Below, in pieces: positions 25,137-33,594 of a stretch of DNA of 64,000 bases. Below the pieces are notes generated by a model that saw only the letters and a program-made list of their open reading frames with translations, was not told the DNA's origin and ran no database searches. Position 1 is the stretch's first letter; each line of letters starts with the position of its first letter. Location of the stretch: contig NZ_QNUL01000016.1 of NCBI RefSeq assembly GCF_003383615.1, positions 62,001 to 126,000 on the forward strand. The letters run 5' to 3'. The stretch comes from Dyadobacter luteus. GTDB taxonomy: Bacteria > Bacteroidota > Bacteroidia > Cytophagales > Spirosomataceae. The translations under genes and the position numbers were made by a program.

Positions 25137-26903
25137 ATGAAAAAATGCTTTACACTTATTCTGCTTCTACTTTCATTCTCTGAATTTTCCACTGCGCAAA
25201 AACCTGTTCAGGAATCATCAGGCTTTTACCAGTTCCTCTCTGATGACCCGAACCAGAAATCATTTTTTAGTGACAGAAAAGGTGTTTTAGCAAAAAACGG
25301 AATGGTCGCTTCTGCCCACCCCGAAGCATCCAGAGTTGGCGTTGAAATATTACAAGCCGGCGGTAATGCTATTGATGCAGCCATTGCCGTGCAATTTGCG
25401 CTGGCAGTTGTTCATCCCTCAGCCGGTAATATTGCAGGAGGTGGATTTCTGGTGTATCGGGATCAATCCGGAAAAACAAGCAGTATTGATTTCAGAGAAA
25501 AAGCACCGGAAAAAGGACATGCAGATATGTACCTCGACAAGGATGGCAATATTATTAAAAATGCCAGCACGCTGGGAAGATTGGCATCCGGCATACCAGG
25601 CTCCGTAGACGGGATGGCTGAAGCGCATCAGAAATTCGGAAAACTTCCATGGAAAACATTGCTGCAACCCGCTATTGACCTTGCAGAAAAAGGGGTAATT
25701 CAAACAGAAAGAGAAGCCAGGGGTTTGAATGCAATTAAAAAAGATCTGTTGCAATTAAATCCAGATACCAGATATTTTCAAAAAGAAGACGGTAGCGAAT
25801 GGATTACAGGTGACAGACTGGTGCAGAATGACCTGGCAAAAGTCCTTAAAAGTATACAAAAGAAAGGACGGGAGGGGTTTTACAGCGGAAAAGTAGCCAA
25901 ACAACTTGTAAAGGATATCAATCGTAATCAGGAAGGTATTATTACCAGGAATGACTTGAAGTCCTATCATTCGAAATCGCGGGAAACAATTTCTGAAACG
26001 TATAAAAATTATAACGTGATTACGATGGCACCTCCTTCCAGTGGAGGAATAGCCCTGGTGCAACTATTGAGATTAACAGAGCCATTTCCTCTGAAAAAAT
26101 GGGGTTGGCACAGTGATTCTGCTACGCAAGTTATGATTGAAGCCGAACGGAGGGTTTATGCCGACAGAGCGAAATTCCTCGGAGATCCTGATTTCATTAA
26201 GATTCCAGCTAAAAATTTAATGGATAACAGTTATCTCGAAAGCCGTTGGCAAACTTTCTCATGGGATCGGGCGAGTGATAGCAAGTTGATCAGCTCAGGC
26301 GAAATTACCGGATACGAAAGTATGGAAACCACACATTTTTCCGTGGTAGACAAAGACGGAAATGCAGTATCGGTTACTACAACACTGAATGGAAGTTACG
26401 GCAGCAGAGTGGTTGTCAAAGGTGGAGGCTATCTGATGAATAATGAAATGGATGATTTCAGCATCAAACCTGGTACACCCAATATGTATGGGCTTATCGG
26501 GAACAAAGCCAATGCCATTGCACCCGGCAAAAGAATGCTTTCCTCCATGACCCCAACCATTATTGAAAAGGATGGAAAGTTACTGATGGTAGTAGGGACA
26601 CCTGGCGGGTCTACGATTATCACCTCTGTATATCAAACCATTGTCAATGTTATTGAACACGGCATGACCATGCAGCAAGCCGTGAATGCGCTGAAATTTC
26701 ACCATCAATGGCTTCCGGACAAAACCACTTTTGAAGCCAACGCATTCTCTGAAAATACCATCAGGAGATTACAAGACAAAGGCTTCATTCTGGAGCAACA
26801 AAGAAATACAATTGGCAGAATGGACTGTATCCTCGTAACGCCGGACGGCTGGCTGGAAGGCGGCTCCGATCCTCGTGGTGATGATACCAGTGTAGGTTAT
26901 TGA
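25137..26903 (+). CDS. ggt: gamma-glutamyltransferase (glutathione hydrolase)
   Basis: Ggt is a periplasmic Ntn-hydrolase that hydrolyses or transfers the gamma-glutamyl group of glutathione. The start at 25137 gives 588 residues with a signal peptide (cleavage near STAQ); the longer in-frame ORF from 24927 is not credible because its extra 70 residues precede the signal. The proenzyme cleaves itself before the catalytic threonine: Thr398 in the TTHFSV motif. A substrate-binding DFREKAPE element and the GGGYLMNNEMDDFS block of the small subunit are present. It is divergent from the permease gene with a 210-base intergenic region. Confidence 0.94.
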   Translation: MKKCFTLILLLLSFSEFSTAQKPVQESSGFYQFLSDDPNQKSFFSDRKGVLAKNGMVASAHPEASRVGVEILQAGGNAIDAAIAVQFALAVVHPSAGNIAGGGFLVYRDQSGKTSSIDFREKAPEKGHADMYLDKDGNIIKNASTLGRLASGIPGSVDGMAEAHQKFGKLPWKTLLQPAIDLAEKGVIQTEREARGLNAIKKDLLQLNPDTRYFQKEDGSEWITGDRLVQNDLAKVLKSIQKKGREGFYSGKVAKQLVKDINRNQEGIITRNDLKSYHSKSRETISETYKNYNVITMAPPSSGGIALVQLLRLTEPFPLKKWGWHSDSATQVMIEAERRVYADRAKFLGDPDFIKIPAKNLMDNSYLESRWQTFSWDRASDSKLISSGEITGYESMETTHFSVVDKDGNAVSVTTTLNGSYGSRVVVKGGGYLMNNEMDDFSIKPGTPNMYGLIGNKANAIAPGKRMLSSMTPTIIEKDGKLLMVVGTPGGSTIITSVYQTIVNVIEHGMTMQQAVNALKFHHQWLPDKTTFEANAFSENTIRRLQDKGFILEQQRNTIGRMDCILVTPDGWLEGGSDPRGDDTSVGY

Positions 26904-26905
26904 TT

Positions 26906-27412
26906 TCAGTAGGTCAATTCGTTGATCAGATTTGTGTATTTGGGAAATTCCTTCACTAGTGAATACCGGTCTGCCATTTCGAAATCTCTGAAATCAAAAC
27001 CGGGAGAAACGGTACATCCTACAAGTGCATAGCTACTTTGAGCTGCAGGGCGGGAAGCAAACCAGTTTCCCGCAGGCACAACTGCCTGAAAAGTTTCTCC
27101 TTTCTCCGGATCATTCCCTAGTCGGATTACTTTTAGTTCTTCTGTATTTTGATCTAGAACAAAGATATCCAGCGCTTCACCAGCATAAAAATGCCACATT
27201 TCATCTGATTTGATCCGGTGAAATGCCGAGAAGTGCCCTTGTTCTAACAAAAAATAAATTCCGGTAGAAAAAGACCTCACTCCCGACCTGAAACGAACTG
27301 GTAAAGCTTCAGCCTGAATTTCTTCAGCAGCCCGATACGTTTCGGAGTAAAAGCCACCTTCCGGATGTGGTTGTAAATTATATTTTTCAACCCAATACGC
27401 AGCTGTTTTCAT
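26906..27412 (-). CDS. cupin-domain protein (DUF985 family)
   Basis: A 168-residue member of the DUF985/cupin_5 family (YML079w-like), a jelly-roll fold. It begins with AAYWVEKYNLQPHPEGGFYSETYR, the family signature, and includes HRIKSDEMWHFYAGEALDIFVL, the core cupin strands. Catalytic activity of this family is not established; sugar isomerase or epimerase-like activity has been proposed from the fold. It starts one base after the DeoR gene stops (27412 versus 27414), so the two form an operon and the cupin may be the regulated function or act on the regulator's ligand. Confidence 0.85.
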   Translation of the reverse strand: MKTAAYWVEKYNLQPHPEGGFYSETYRAAEEIQAEALPVRFRSGVRSFSTGIYFLLEQGHFSAFHRIKSDEMWHFYAGEALDIFVLDQNTEELKVIRLGNDPEKGETFQAVVPAGNWFASRPAAQSSYALVGCTVSPGFDFRDFEMADRYSLVKEFPKYTNLINELTY

Positions 27413-27413
27413 A

Positions 27414-28163
27414 TTAATCTGTAATTACTGTTAATCCTGCCTTTGCAAGGTCCAGAACGGCTTCTGTTTTCTTATTGCTAATAATAACATTAGCAAGGGT
27501 TGCCGGAGCAAATTGTAAATACTTATCCTTCCCGATTTTGGAAGCATCACAAAGTAAATAAGTTTCTTCTGCGTGTGCTGCCGCAGTCAGTGTAATGCCA
27601 GCTTCAAGCTCACTGTGAGCACTTAATCCTTTGGCCGCCGAAATACCGTCCACCCCCAGAAAAGCTTTATCAAAATGGTATCTGGCGATATGCTCTTCAG
27701 CTATTTTTCCATGAACAGCCTGTCGCTCCTTATCTACTTCACCCCCTACGAGATTAATTTTTACAGATGAATCCATCAATTCCTGCAACACGGGAAGCGA
27801 ATTCGTAACCACATGTATCTCTTTATTTTTTATAAACTGGCACAACCGGAAAACCGTACTACCACAGTCCATAAATATGGTATCTCCTTCCTGAATATGC
27901 CGGGCAGCCAATCTGCAAATATGATCCTTCGCCTCAGCGTTACTTGCAATTTTGTTGGTGAAGTTAGTCGGTGTTTTTACCAGATCAAGCCGCATTGCAC
28001 CGCCATGCGTACGATAAAGTAAGCCTTCCCCTGCCAGAATGAGCAGATCTCTTCGAATTGTGATCTCCGAAATCCCAATTTCATCAGCCAGCTCCTTCAC
28101 AGATGCTTCCCCCATATCTGTGAGTTTGTCTAAAATTATTCTCTTCCTTTTTTGAAAATTCAT
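27414..28163 (-). CDS. DeoR/GlpR-family transcriptional regulator
   Basis: A 249-residue DeoR-type repressor. The N-terminal winged helix-turn-helix reads [19 protein letters not shown], followed by a DeoR C-terminal sensor domain with DCGSTV near residue 100 and the VTNSLPV and LVGGEVD motifs of the ISOCOT-like sugar-phosphate-binding fold. Such regulators respond to phosphorylated sugars. It is divergent from nudK, with start codons 55 bases apart and overlapping promoters, and probably controls both directions. It is co-transcribed with the cupin gene. Confidence 0.92.
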   Translation of the reverse strand: MNFQKRKRIILDKLTDMGEASVKELADEIGISEITIRRDLLILAGEGLLYRTHGGAMRLDLVKTPTNFTNKIASNAEAKDHICRLAARHIQEGDTIFMDCGSTVFRLCQFIKNKEIHVVTNSLPVLQELMDSSVKINLVGGEVDKERQAVHGKIAEEHIARYHFDKAFLGVDGISAAKGLSAHSELEAGITLTAAAHAEETYLLCDASKIGKDKYLQFAPATLANVIISNKKTEAVLDLAKAGLTVITD

Positions 28164-28180
28164 TTCAATCTGTACATTTG
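28151..28180 (+). promoter_or_regulatory. nudK promoter
   Basis: TTTG at 28151-28154, an 18-base spacer and TACATTTG at 28173-28180, an exact TAnnTTTG box. The -33 element lies inside the first codons of the divergent DeoR gene. Transcription would begin near 28187, about 30 bases before the nudK ATG. Confidence 0.55.
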
Positions 28181-28182
28181 TT

Positions 28183-28216
28183 CAAAAATAATCAATTTCG
28201 ATCAAAATAAATCAAA
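28183..28216 (-). promoter_or_regulatory. divergent DeoR-gene promoter
   Basis: On the minus strand TATTTTTG (plus-strand CAAAAATA, 28183-28190) is an exact TAnnTTTG box, with a TTTG (plus-strand CAAA, 28213-28216) 22 bases upstream. The -7 boxes of the two divergent promoters are only two bases apart. Confidence 0.45.
28191..28215. promoter_or_regulatory. three helically phased ATCAA repeats, candidate DeoR operator
   Basis: ATCAA begins at 28191, 28201 and 28211, exactly ten bases apart, in the segment between the divergent DeoR and nudK genes. DeoR-family proteins often bind spaced direct repeats, so this is a good candidate site for autoregulation and control of nudK; binding is inferred. 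Confidence 0.4.
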
Positions 28217-28217
28217 A

Positions 28218-28802
28218 ATGAACGATAAGATTAAAGTAATATCAGAAGAGATTTTATCCAACAACTGGTACACGCTCAAAAAGTTTACATTCGATTATCT
28301 CAAACCAGATGGTAGTAGGGAGCGGCAGTCGCGCGAGGCATATGACCGCGGCAATGGTGCTGTTATTCTCCTATACAATCCTGAAAAACAAACGATCATA
28401 CTCACGCGGCAATTCCGGCTTCCTACGTATATCAACGGAAATGAAACCGGCATGATGATCGAAGCTTGTGCTGGTCTGTTAGATAAAGACAATCCTGAAG
28501 ATTGCATTCGCAGAGAAACGGAAGAAGAAACGGGTTACAGAATTGGCGAGATTACTAAAGTTTTTGAGGCATACATGTCACCTGGCTCAGTGACAGAAAT
28601 TCTTTACTTCTTTGTTGCACCCTACACCGATGCTATGCGAATAGGAACGGGTGGCGGATGCGCTGATGAGCACGAAAATATAGAAGTCATGGAAATGCCA
28701 TTCAGCGATGCAGTCGCCATGATCGCTTCAGGAGAAATAAAAGATGCCAAAACGATCATGCTCGTTCAATATTTAGCGCTGAAAGGACTGTTAAAACAAT
28801 AA
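28218..28802 (+). CDS. nudK: NUDIX hydrolase, NudK-like GDP-mannose pyrophosphatase
   Basis: The start at 28218 (194 residues) is preferred because the promoter lies at 28151-28180; an ATG at 28152 would precede the transcript start. The protein matches Nud[14 protein letters not shown], then RQFRLPTY, and the Nudix box spanning [21 protein letters not shown], with the catalytic glutamates in RETEEETG. The SPGSVTE segment is also typical of the ADP-ribose/GDP-mannose hydrolase group. NudK hydrolyses GDP-mannose to GMP and mannose-1-phosphate. It is divergent from a DeoR regulator. Confidence 0.88.
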   Translation: MNDKIKVISEEILSNNWYTLKKFTFDYLKPDGSRERQSREAYDRGNGAVILLYNPEKQTIILTRQFRLPTYINGNETGMMIEACAGLLDKDNPEDCIRRETEEETGYRIGEITKVFEAYMSPGSVTEILYFFVAPYTDAMRIGTGGGCADEHENIEVMEMPFSDAVAMIASGEIKDAKTIMLVQYLALKGLLKQ

Positions 28803-28832
28803 AAAACCCGGGTTGACCGGGTTTAAAATTTT
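28803..28832. terminator. bidirectional terminator between nudK and the YtxH gene
   Basis: An 8-bp stem AAACCCGG (28803-28810) / CCGGGTTT (28816-28823) has a 5-base loop. A T run follows immediately on the minus strand, with AAAATTTTT on the plus strand. Confidence 0.8.
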
Positions 28833-28838
28833 TGATTA

Positions 28839-29165
28839 TCAAGATATCGGATCGGGAATAGGATCTGTTGTTCCTGTTCCCTCAGTACCCGGCTTATTCG
28901 TGAATTTGGCGTACAAATCTTTGAGGAAAGACTCGGCATCCGGGAAATTCGTTTTCAGCGCTTCCGAACCTTTCGTTTTAAGTTCATCGAAATATTCCGG
29001 CGCTTTATCTATAGCCCCCTCAGCTTCTGCTTTAAGATCGTTTGCTTTATTTTTCAGATCTTCCAAAAGTTTCTCTCCTTCTTCAGTCTGCAGATATTTG
29101 TGGGCGGCTACACCGGCAGCTGCGCCAAGGATAAATGTGGCAAGGTGTTTTGCGTTAATGCTCAT
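28839..29165 (-). CDS. YtxH-domain protein
   Basis: A 108-residue protein of the YtxH/GvpP-like type: a short N-terminal hydrophobic glycine/alanine-rich segment (ATFILGAAAGVAAHKYL, about residues 9-25) followed by an amphipathic, Lys/Glu-rich helical region (28-80) and a Gly/Thr/Pro tail. Such proteins are membrane-associated and often stress-induced; the molecular role is not established. It is flanked by a terminator on its 3' side and stands alone. Confidence 0.8.
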   Translation of the reverse strand: MSINAKHLATFILGAAAGVAAHKYLQTEEGEKLLEDLKNKANDLKAEAEGAIDKAPEYFDELKTKGSEALKTNFPDAESFLKDLYAKFTNKPGTEGTGTTDPIPDPIS

Positions 29166-29330
29166 AGTTTCTGGTGTTTTAGTTGATTACGTATTTAAAG
29201 TTAACGATGATACTCTTCAAAAGAAACAGAATCAGCAAGTTATACATCAACGGTCAAAAAATGATGCCAAATATAAGCTTGGAAGGATCGGCCATCAGAA
29301 TAAAAGAAAACTGACAGCCGATCGTGAAAT

Positions 29331-30062
29331 TTATTTAATCTCAAAAGCCGCCTGCATGCGGTAGCTTACCTTGATTTTCTGATAAGATAAATCACTATCC
29401 TGAACTGCATCTGCAGATTCTGCCATGGCACGCATATTGGTTTTCATGAACATAGGCTGAGGATACTGAATATTTTCATCCAACTCACGGATTTCTAAAA
29501 CCTGACCCAGTTTTTGATCAACAGCAGCCACAAGGTAGGTAGCTTTTTCTTTGGCAGCTTTCAATGCGTCAATTTTCACCTGCTTTTTGAATTCCTCTCT
29601 TTTAGAATGATCCACACGGCCTACATTAGCATACTGAACTCCACGGCTTTCAACCTTTGACAAAATCCCATCCAGCTTTTCAGCACTGTTTACTTTCAGC
29701 TCATATTGTTTTGCTTCCAGAAACGTAGCCGGCTTTTTCTTTTTATCAACATAATTCTGATAGCCTCCTACTCCACTGATTGACAGCGCTTCTTTAGGTA
29801 ATCCCGCATCTGCAACTGCTTTAATCAGTTGTTTTTCCAAAGTGCTGATAATCACTTTGTCTTTTTGATTTTTCTCATCATTGAAATATTCCTTCAGTGA
29901 TATATTGAAATAAATTTCGTCCGGTACAACCTCAATTTCAGCAAAACCGGCTACTTCAATTTTACGTGTTGGTGCCAGCTGTTGTACTGTGGCAGTTTGA
30001 GCAAATGATGATTCTAAAGCTGCTCCGAATAATAATGCGCCTAACAAAACTACTTTTTTCAT
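29331..30062 (-). CDS. SIMPL-domain protein (DUF541), exported
   Basis: The start at 30062 (243 residues) begins a signal peptide (MKKVVLLGALLFGAAL, cleavage near SSFAQ); the ORF extends upstream but without a signal. The remainder is a SIMPL/DUF541 domain: IEVAGFAEIEVVPDEIYFNISL at the start, VGGYQNYVDKKKK in the middle, and the AKEKATYLVAAVDQKLGQVLEI helix typical of the family. It should be periplasmic or outer-membrane-associated. The family is linked with oxidative-stress and surface functions, but no activity is proven for this member. Confidence 0.85.
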   Translation of the reverse strand: MKKVVLLGALLFGAALESSFAQTATVQQLAPTRKIEVAGFAEIEVVPDEIYFNISLKEYFNDEKNQKDKVIISTLEKQLIKAVADAGLPKEALSISGVGGYQNYVDKKKKPATFLEAKQYELKVNSAEKLDGILSKVESRGVQYANVGRVDHSKREEFKKQVKIDALKAAKEKATYLVAAVDQKLGQVLEIRELDENIQYPQPMFMKTNMRAMAESADAVQDSDLSYQKIKVSYRMQAAFEIK

Positions 30063-30289
30063 GGCTTGATTAAATAAATGATATTGATAACTAAACTGTG
30101 TACTTACAGCATTTACGTGCCAAAACGACACAAGTAACGACTTATTGCAAACACAACAGTTTGATATCTTATTGCAGGGGAAGTTTAAAAGGCAGATTGT
30201 GAATAATTGTTAAATGGTGCTTCAACCCCTGTTTTGTAATGTATCATGTTCACTTTGCACACATAACGCTTCAATTTTATTAAAAAAAA

Positions 30290-30314
30290 GACGCCCAGGT
30301 CAAACCAGGGCGTC
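30290..30314 (-). terminator. terminator of the MarR gene
   Basis: A stem GACGCCC (30290-30296) / GGGCGTC (30308-30314), extended inside by GGT/ACC across an A-A mismatch, is followed on the minus strand by eight T residues (A run at 30282-30289). Confidence 0.85.
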
Positions 30315-30340
30315 CAAAAATACATTTATAAGATTCTGTT

Positions 30341-30775
30341 TTAACTGAAATTATTATAGATCGAATCCATAATACGGACAAAATGCTGGTAATCCGTTTC
30401 TTCCAGGTCTCCCCATCCCTTTCTTCTGATTTCAGCCACAACAGGAAATGCTTTGTCATAAAGCTCGTTTCCTTTATTTGTCAAAAATAAGTTAAACTTT
30501 CTCCTGTCGCCGGCCGCCGCAGTCCTCTCCACAAAGCCTTTCTTTTCAAGCAAATCAACAATACGCGTTACAGTAGGAGGATCTTTGAAGGTAAGTTCTG
30601 CCAGCTCATTCTGGCTTACACCCGGTTGCCTGCGTATATGATCTGTAAGTACCCACTGATCCACAGTTAGATCAAACCCAGCCTCATTCAACTGTTTTTG
30701 GAGGGCATTACGTATTTTCTTAATAGTCGTATCGATCTTAAAAAAATAAGCCCGGTGATCCGATTGATGTGTCAT
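30341..30775 (-). CDS. MarR-family transcriptional regulator
   Basis: A 144-residue winged-helix regulator of the MarR family. The DNA-binding part reads QPGVSQNELAELTFKDPPTVTRIVDLLEKKGFV with the wing containing DRRKFNLFLT, the classic MarR DxRxxxxxLT pattern. N- and C-terminal helices form the dimer. MarR proteins generally repress a neighbouring operon and their own gene and respond to small phenolic or oxidative signals; here no adjacent efflux or enzyme gene suggests the target. A candidate operator lies upstream at 30826-30840. Confidence 0.92.
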   Translation of the reverse strand: MTHQSDHRAYFFKIDTTIKKIRNALQKQLNEAGFDLTVDQWVLTDHIRRQPGVSQNELAELTFKDPPTVTRIVDLLEKKGFVERTAAAGDRRKFNLFLTNKGNELYDKAFPVVAEIRRKGWGDLEETDYQHFVRIMDSIYNNFS

Positions 30776-30825
30776 ATTCTATATGTGTGTTGTGTCTTCT
30801 GAACGTACATATGACCTCATAATTA

Positions 30826-30840
30826 TTGGTCTACTAACAA
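30826..30840. promoter_or_regulatory. candidate MarR operator
   Basis: TTGGTCTACTAACAA has partial dyad symmetry (TTGnT.....AnCAA), the usual shape of a MarR site, about 50 bases upstream of the marR-type start at 30775. Two ACGTACA direct repeats flank it. Low confidence. Confidence 0.25.
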
Positions 30841-30887
30841 TTGACGTACAAAAGTTCTCTGATTTTTCCTTTTATGATTACATAGCA

Positions 30888-30919
30888 CAGCGGGACGCCT
30901 GTTATAAGACATCCCGCTG
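30888..30919 (-). terminator. hairpin downstream of ppc
   Basis: CAGCGGGA (30888-30895) pairs with TCCCGCTG (30912-30919). No T run follows on the minus strand, so it may be a 3' stabilising hairpin and not an intrinsic terminator. Confidence 0.4.
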
Positions 30920-30941
30920 AATTATGTTTGAACGTGATTCT

Positions 30942-33527
30942 CTACGCAGAATTCCGGGCAGCATTAATGATTCCAAACATGGCACGCATAATCAGTTGGT
31001 TATACGTTTCGACGTCAACCGGCAGATTCTTGGGATCCTCCGACAACATCTGTAGGGCATATTGTTGTATGGTGATCAGCGGAAGTACAATACGTTCTCT
31101 CACCTTAATCGATGCCTTCGTTACGTTATTGCTATCAAGCAATTCCTTCTGTTCCGAAACGTCGAGAAGTGTCTCCAGTGTGAGCCGGAATTCTTCATAC
31201 ATTTTATCCCAAAACGCGCGGTACTCTTCTTCGTCACGCAGATATTTTGTAGCAGGGAAGAAGGCTTTTGACAGAGACTGCATAGAGTTCTCAATCAATG
31301 TCCTGAAGAACAAAGACTTCTTATATAACTTTTTGATAGATTCCTTTTTGCCAGCTTCGTCCATGCGGGTAATCGCCGTTCCGAAACCGTAGAAACCCGG
31401 TACATTCTGTTTCATCTGTGCCCAGGATCCAACAAACGGAATAGCACGCAGATCTTCAAACTTCAATCCTTCGTCACCATTTCCACGTTTTGTGGGGCGA
31501 CTTCCAATATTGGTTTGTCCATAGAAGCGCAGAGGCGTCTTTTTATCCAGATACCTCACAAACATCGGATGATTCTTCAGATCCAGATAGGACTCATAAG
31601 CCACTTCTGCCATCTCTTCTATCAGCGCTTTGTCTTCTTCATTCAGTTCTTCCTCTTTCCGGCTTCCTCTGAACAAGTGATTTTCCAAACCAGCTGTGAA
31701 CAATCTTTCCAGATTATACATAGCGGTGGTAACTGTACCATAGTTGGAGCTGATCGTTTGCCCCTGAACTGTCAATTGAATCTCTTTGTCTTCAATATCC
31801 TTGCCCAGCGACGAATAAAAATTGTGGTTATTACCACCACCACGTGCAGGAGGTCCTCCACGTCCGTCGAAGAACGTCACCTTGATTCCAAATTCGCGGG
31901 AAACCTTAGTCAGTTCTTCCTTTGCTGTATATATCGACCAGTTAGCTCTCAGATATCCACCATCTTTGGTACCATCAGAGAAACCTACCATAATCGTCTG
32001 GTGATTTTCTCTACCTTTCAAATGAGCTCTGTAATAGTCATTTTCATACAGAACACGCATAATACCCGGCGCATTCGCAAGGTCATCTACCGTTTCAAAC
32101 AACGGCACAATATCCAGATCCAGCTTTCCATCCTTATCTGCAATCAGGTTTTTACCCAATGCCACCACTTCCATTACATTAAGTGCCGACTGGTTATTAC
32201 TGATCACATAACGGTGTGCTCCCTGCTCGCCATTCTTTTCCTGAATGGTTTTGATCGCAGAAATTGAGCCGAGAATATCCTTCGTAAGTTCATCCTCATA
32301 ATCTTCAATACGCAACGGAATATTCAAAGACAACAGCAAGTCTATTTTCTTGGCCTCGTCCCAGCTTTCGTAGTCGCTGTATTTCAGCAAAGGTATTTTT
32401 GTTTCAAGTCGTTTCAATATATCCGCCCATGCCTTGGTATGCTTGCGGCTATCCTGACGAACATCCAGGCTCGCAAAGAAGAAACCGAAGATGTTAAGTT
32501 TCAAAATAAACTTATCAAGCAGCTCTACGAATAATCCCTGGTGTTTGGTAATCAGTACCTCTCTTGCTTTAAGCAACTCATCGATCAGTTCCTGCGCATC
32601 CGAATAACCTTCCTCGAATGGACCAAAGATTGTGCTGTTCATCTTGCGCTCAGCAATATTGATCGCATCATCCACGCCTTTGAATGTCAGCCTTCTTTTC
32701 AGCTGTCTGATATCTCTGTAATAACCTCTGAGCAATGTTTCGCGCAAACGTGCTGCCACCTGAAGCGTTGTTTCAGGATTCACAAATGGATTACCGTCGC
32801 GGTCACCTCCCGGCCAGAAACCAAGTCGGAAAAGATTCGGATAAGGCCAGTCGTGCGCACTCATTCCCAAACCATCTATCAGCTTCATCAGAATAGACGG
32901 GATAGCATCGTAGTACACATTCTCCAGAAACCAGCATAAGCTGACGGCCTCATCAAATGGAGTTGGTTTCTCGTGATTGATAAATGCTGTTTTACCCAAT
33001 TGAAGCAGAAGCTGATTTACCTCAGTAAAATCATTCTCCTTGATCGCATCTTCCAGATCATTAATGATACCAAGTACCTTTCCTGAATAAAATTGGGTAG
33101 GGTGAGCTGTCAATACAATCCTTACACTGAAATCCTGCAACTTAGTCAGTAATTTCTTTTTAAGCACATCGCTGTCAACACGTTCCGTCAGATAACTTAC
33201 AGATCCTTTTCCTGTAAGATCATGTGTCTGATCAAAAGCTGCGTCTTCCACAGAGTCAAAAAGTACGACCTGTCGTTCGATGTACTGGATAAACGCGAAC
33301 AGAAGATCAGTGCGCTCTTTGGGTGTGGCAGTCTCCAGTAATTCTTCAAAAAAATTCTCAATAATCTGCCTTGGCGATTTTCCCTCCTGAAACCCTACTT
33401 CGCTTTGTTGCGTGAGCAATGGTAGCAGAGAACCTGTCTGAAAGATCCCTCTGTAAGGCAAACTAAGAAAAAGACTATTGAAAATATTGTACTTCGTTAC
33501 TACGGAATCTTGAAAACTATTATTCAT
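30942..33527 (-). CDS. ppc: phosphoenolpyruvate carboxylase
   Basis: PEPC adds bicarbonate to phosphoenolpyruvate to give oxaloacetate and so refills the TCA cycle. At 861 residues it is full length. The catalytic His142 lies in LTAHPTQ; GGDRDGNPFV is at about 240-249, VGFSDGTKDGGY at 514-525. The mobile-loop motif is FFDGRGGPPARGGG (552-565) where most PEPCs have FHGRGGxxGRGG, so Asp554 replaces the conserved His and Arg562 is kept. The C-terminus ends NSA, not the near-universal NTG. I believe such changes occur in other Bacteroidota PEPCs, so it is probably active, but this was not checked. Confidence 0.95.
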   Translation of the reverse strand: MNNSFQDSVVTKYNIFNSLFLSLPYRGIFQTGSLLPLLTQQSEVGFQEGKSPRQIIENFFEELLETATPKERTDLLFAFIQYIERQVVLFDSVEDAAFDQTHDLTGKGSVSYLTERVDSDVLKKKLLTKLQDFSVRIVLTAHPTQFYSGKVLGIINDLEDAIKENDFTEVNQLLLQLGKTAFINHEKPTPFDEAVSLCWFLENVYYDAIPSILMKLIDGLGMSAHDWPYPNLFRLGFWPGGDRDGNPFVNPETTLQVAARLRETLLRGYYRDIRQLKRRLTFKGVDDAINIAERKMNSTIFGPFEEGYSDAQELIDELLKAREVLITKHQGLFVELLDKFILKLNIFGFFFASLDVRQDSRKHTKAWADILKRLETKIPLLKYSDYESWDEAKKIDLLLSLNIPLRIEDYEDELTKDILGSISAIKTIQEKNGEQGAHRYVISNNQSALNVMEVVALGKNLIADKDGKLDLDIVPLFETVDDLANAPGIMRVLYENDYYRAHLKGRENHQTIMVGFSDGTKDGGYLRANWSIYTAKEELTKVSREFGIKVTFFDGRGGPPARGGGNNHNFYSSLGKDIEDKEIQLTVQGQTISSNYGTVTTAMYNLERLFTAGLENHLFRGSRKEEELNEEDKALIEEMAEVAYESYLDLKNHPMFVRYLDKKTPLRFYGQTNIGSRPTKRGNGDEGLKFEDLRAIPFVGSWAQMKQNVPGFYGFGTAITRMDEAGKKESIKKLYKKSLFFRTLIENSMQSLSKAFFPATKYLRDEEEYRAFWDKMYEEFRLTLETLLDVSEQKELLDSNNVTKASIKVRERIVLPLITIQQYALQMLSEDPKNLPVDVETYNQLIMRAMFGIINAARNSA

Positions 33528-33569
33528 AGTGGAGTGACAAAATTTTATTTGGAGACTTCAAATTACGAG

Positions 33570-33577
33570 CAAAGATA
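33570..33577 (-). promoter_or_regulatory. -7 box of the ppc promoter
   Basis: CAAAGATA on the plus strand reads TATCTTTG on the minus strand, an exact TAnnTTTG box about 45 bases upstream of the ppc start. No -33 TTG is seen at the usual distance. Confidence 0.45.
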
Positions 33578-33594
33578 ACCCTAAAAAATCGGTT

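Noticed and set aside
28813-29364. 183-residue plus-strand open frame
   Set aside because: Antisense to the YtxH gene and low in complexity (Ser/Ala-rich); it is a shadow frame.
31515-32267. 250-residue plus-strand open frame
   Set aside because: It lies fully inside the minus-strand ppc gene, whose motifs are intact, and its translation is Phe/Cys/His-rich with no domain.
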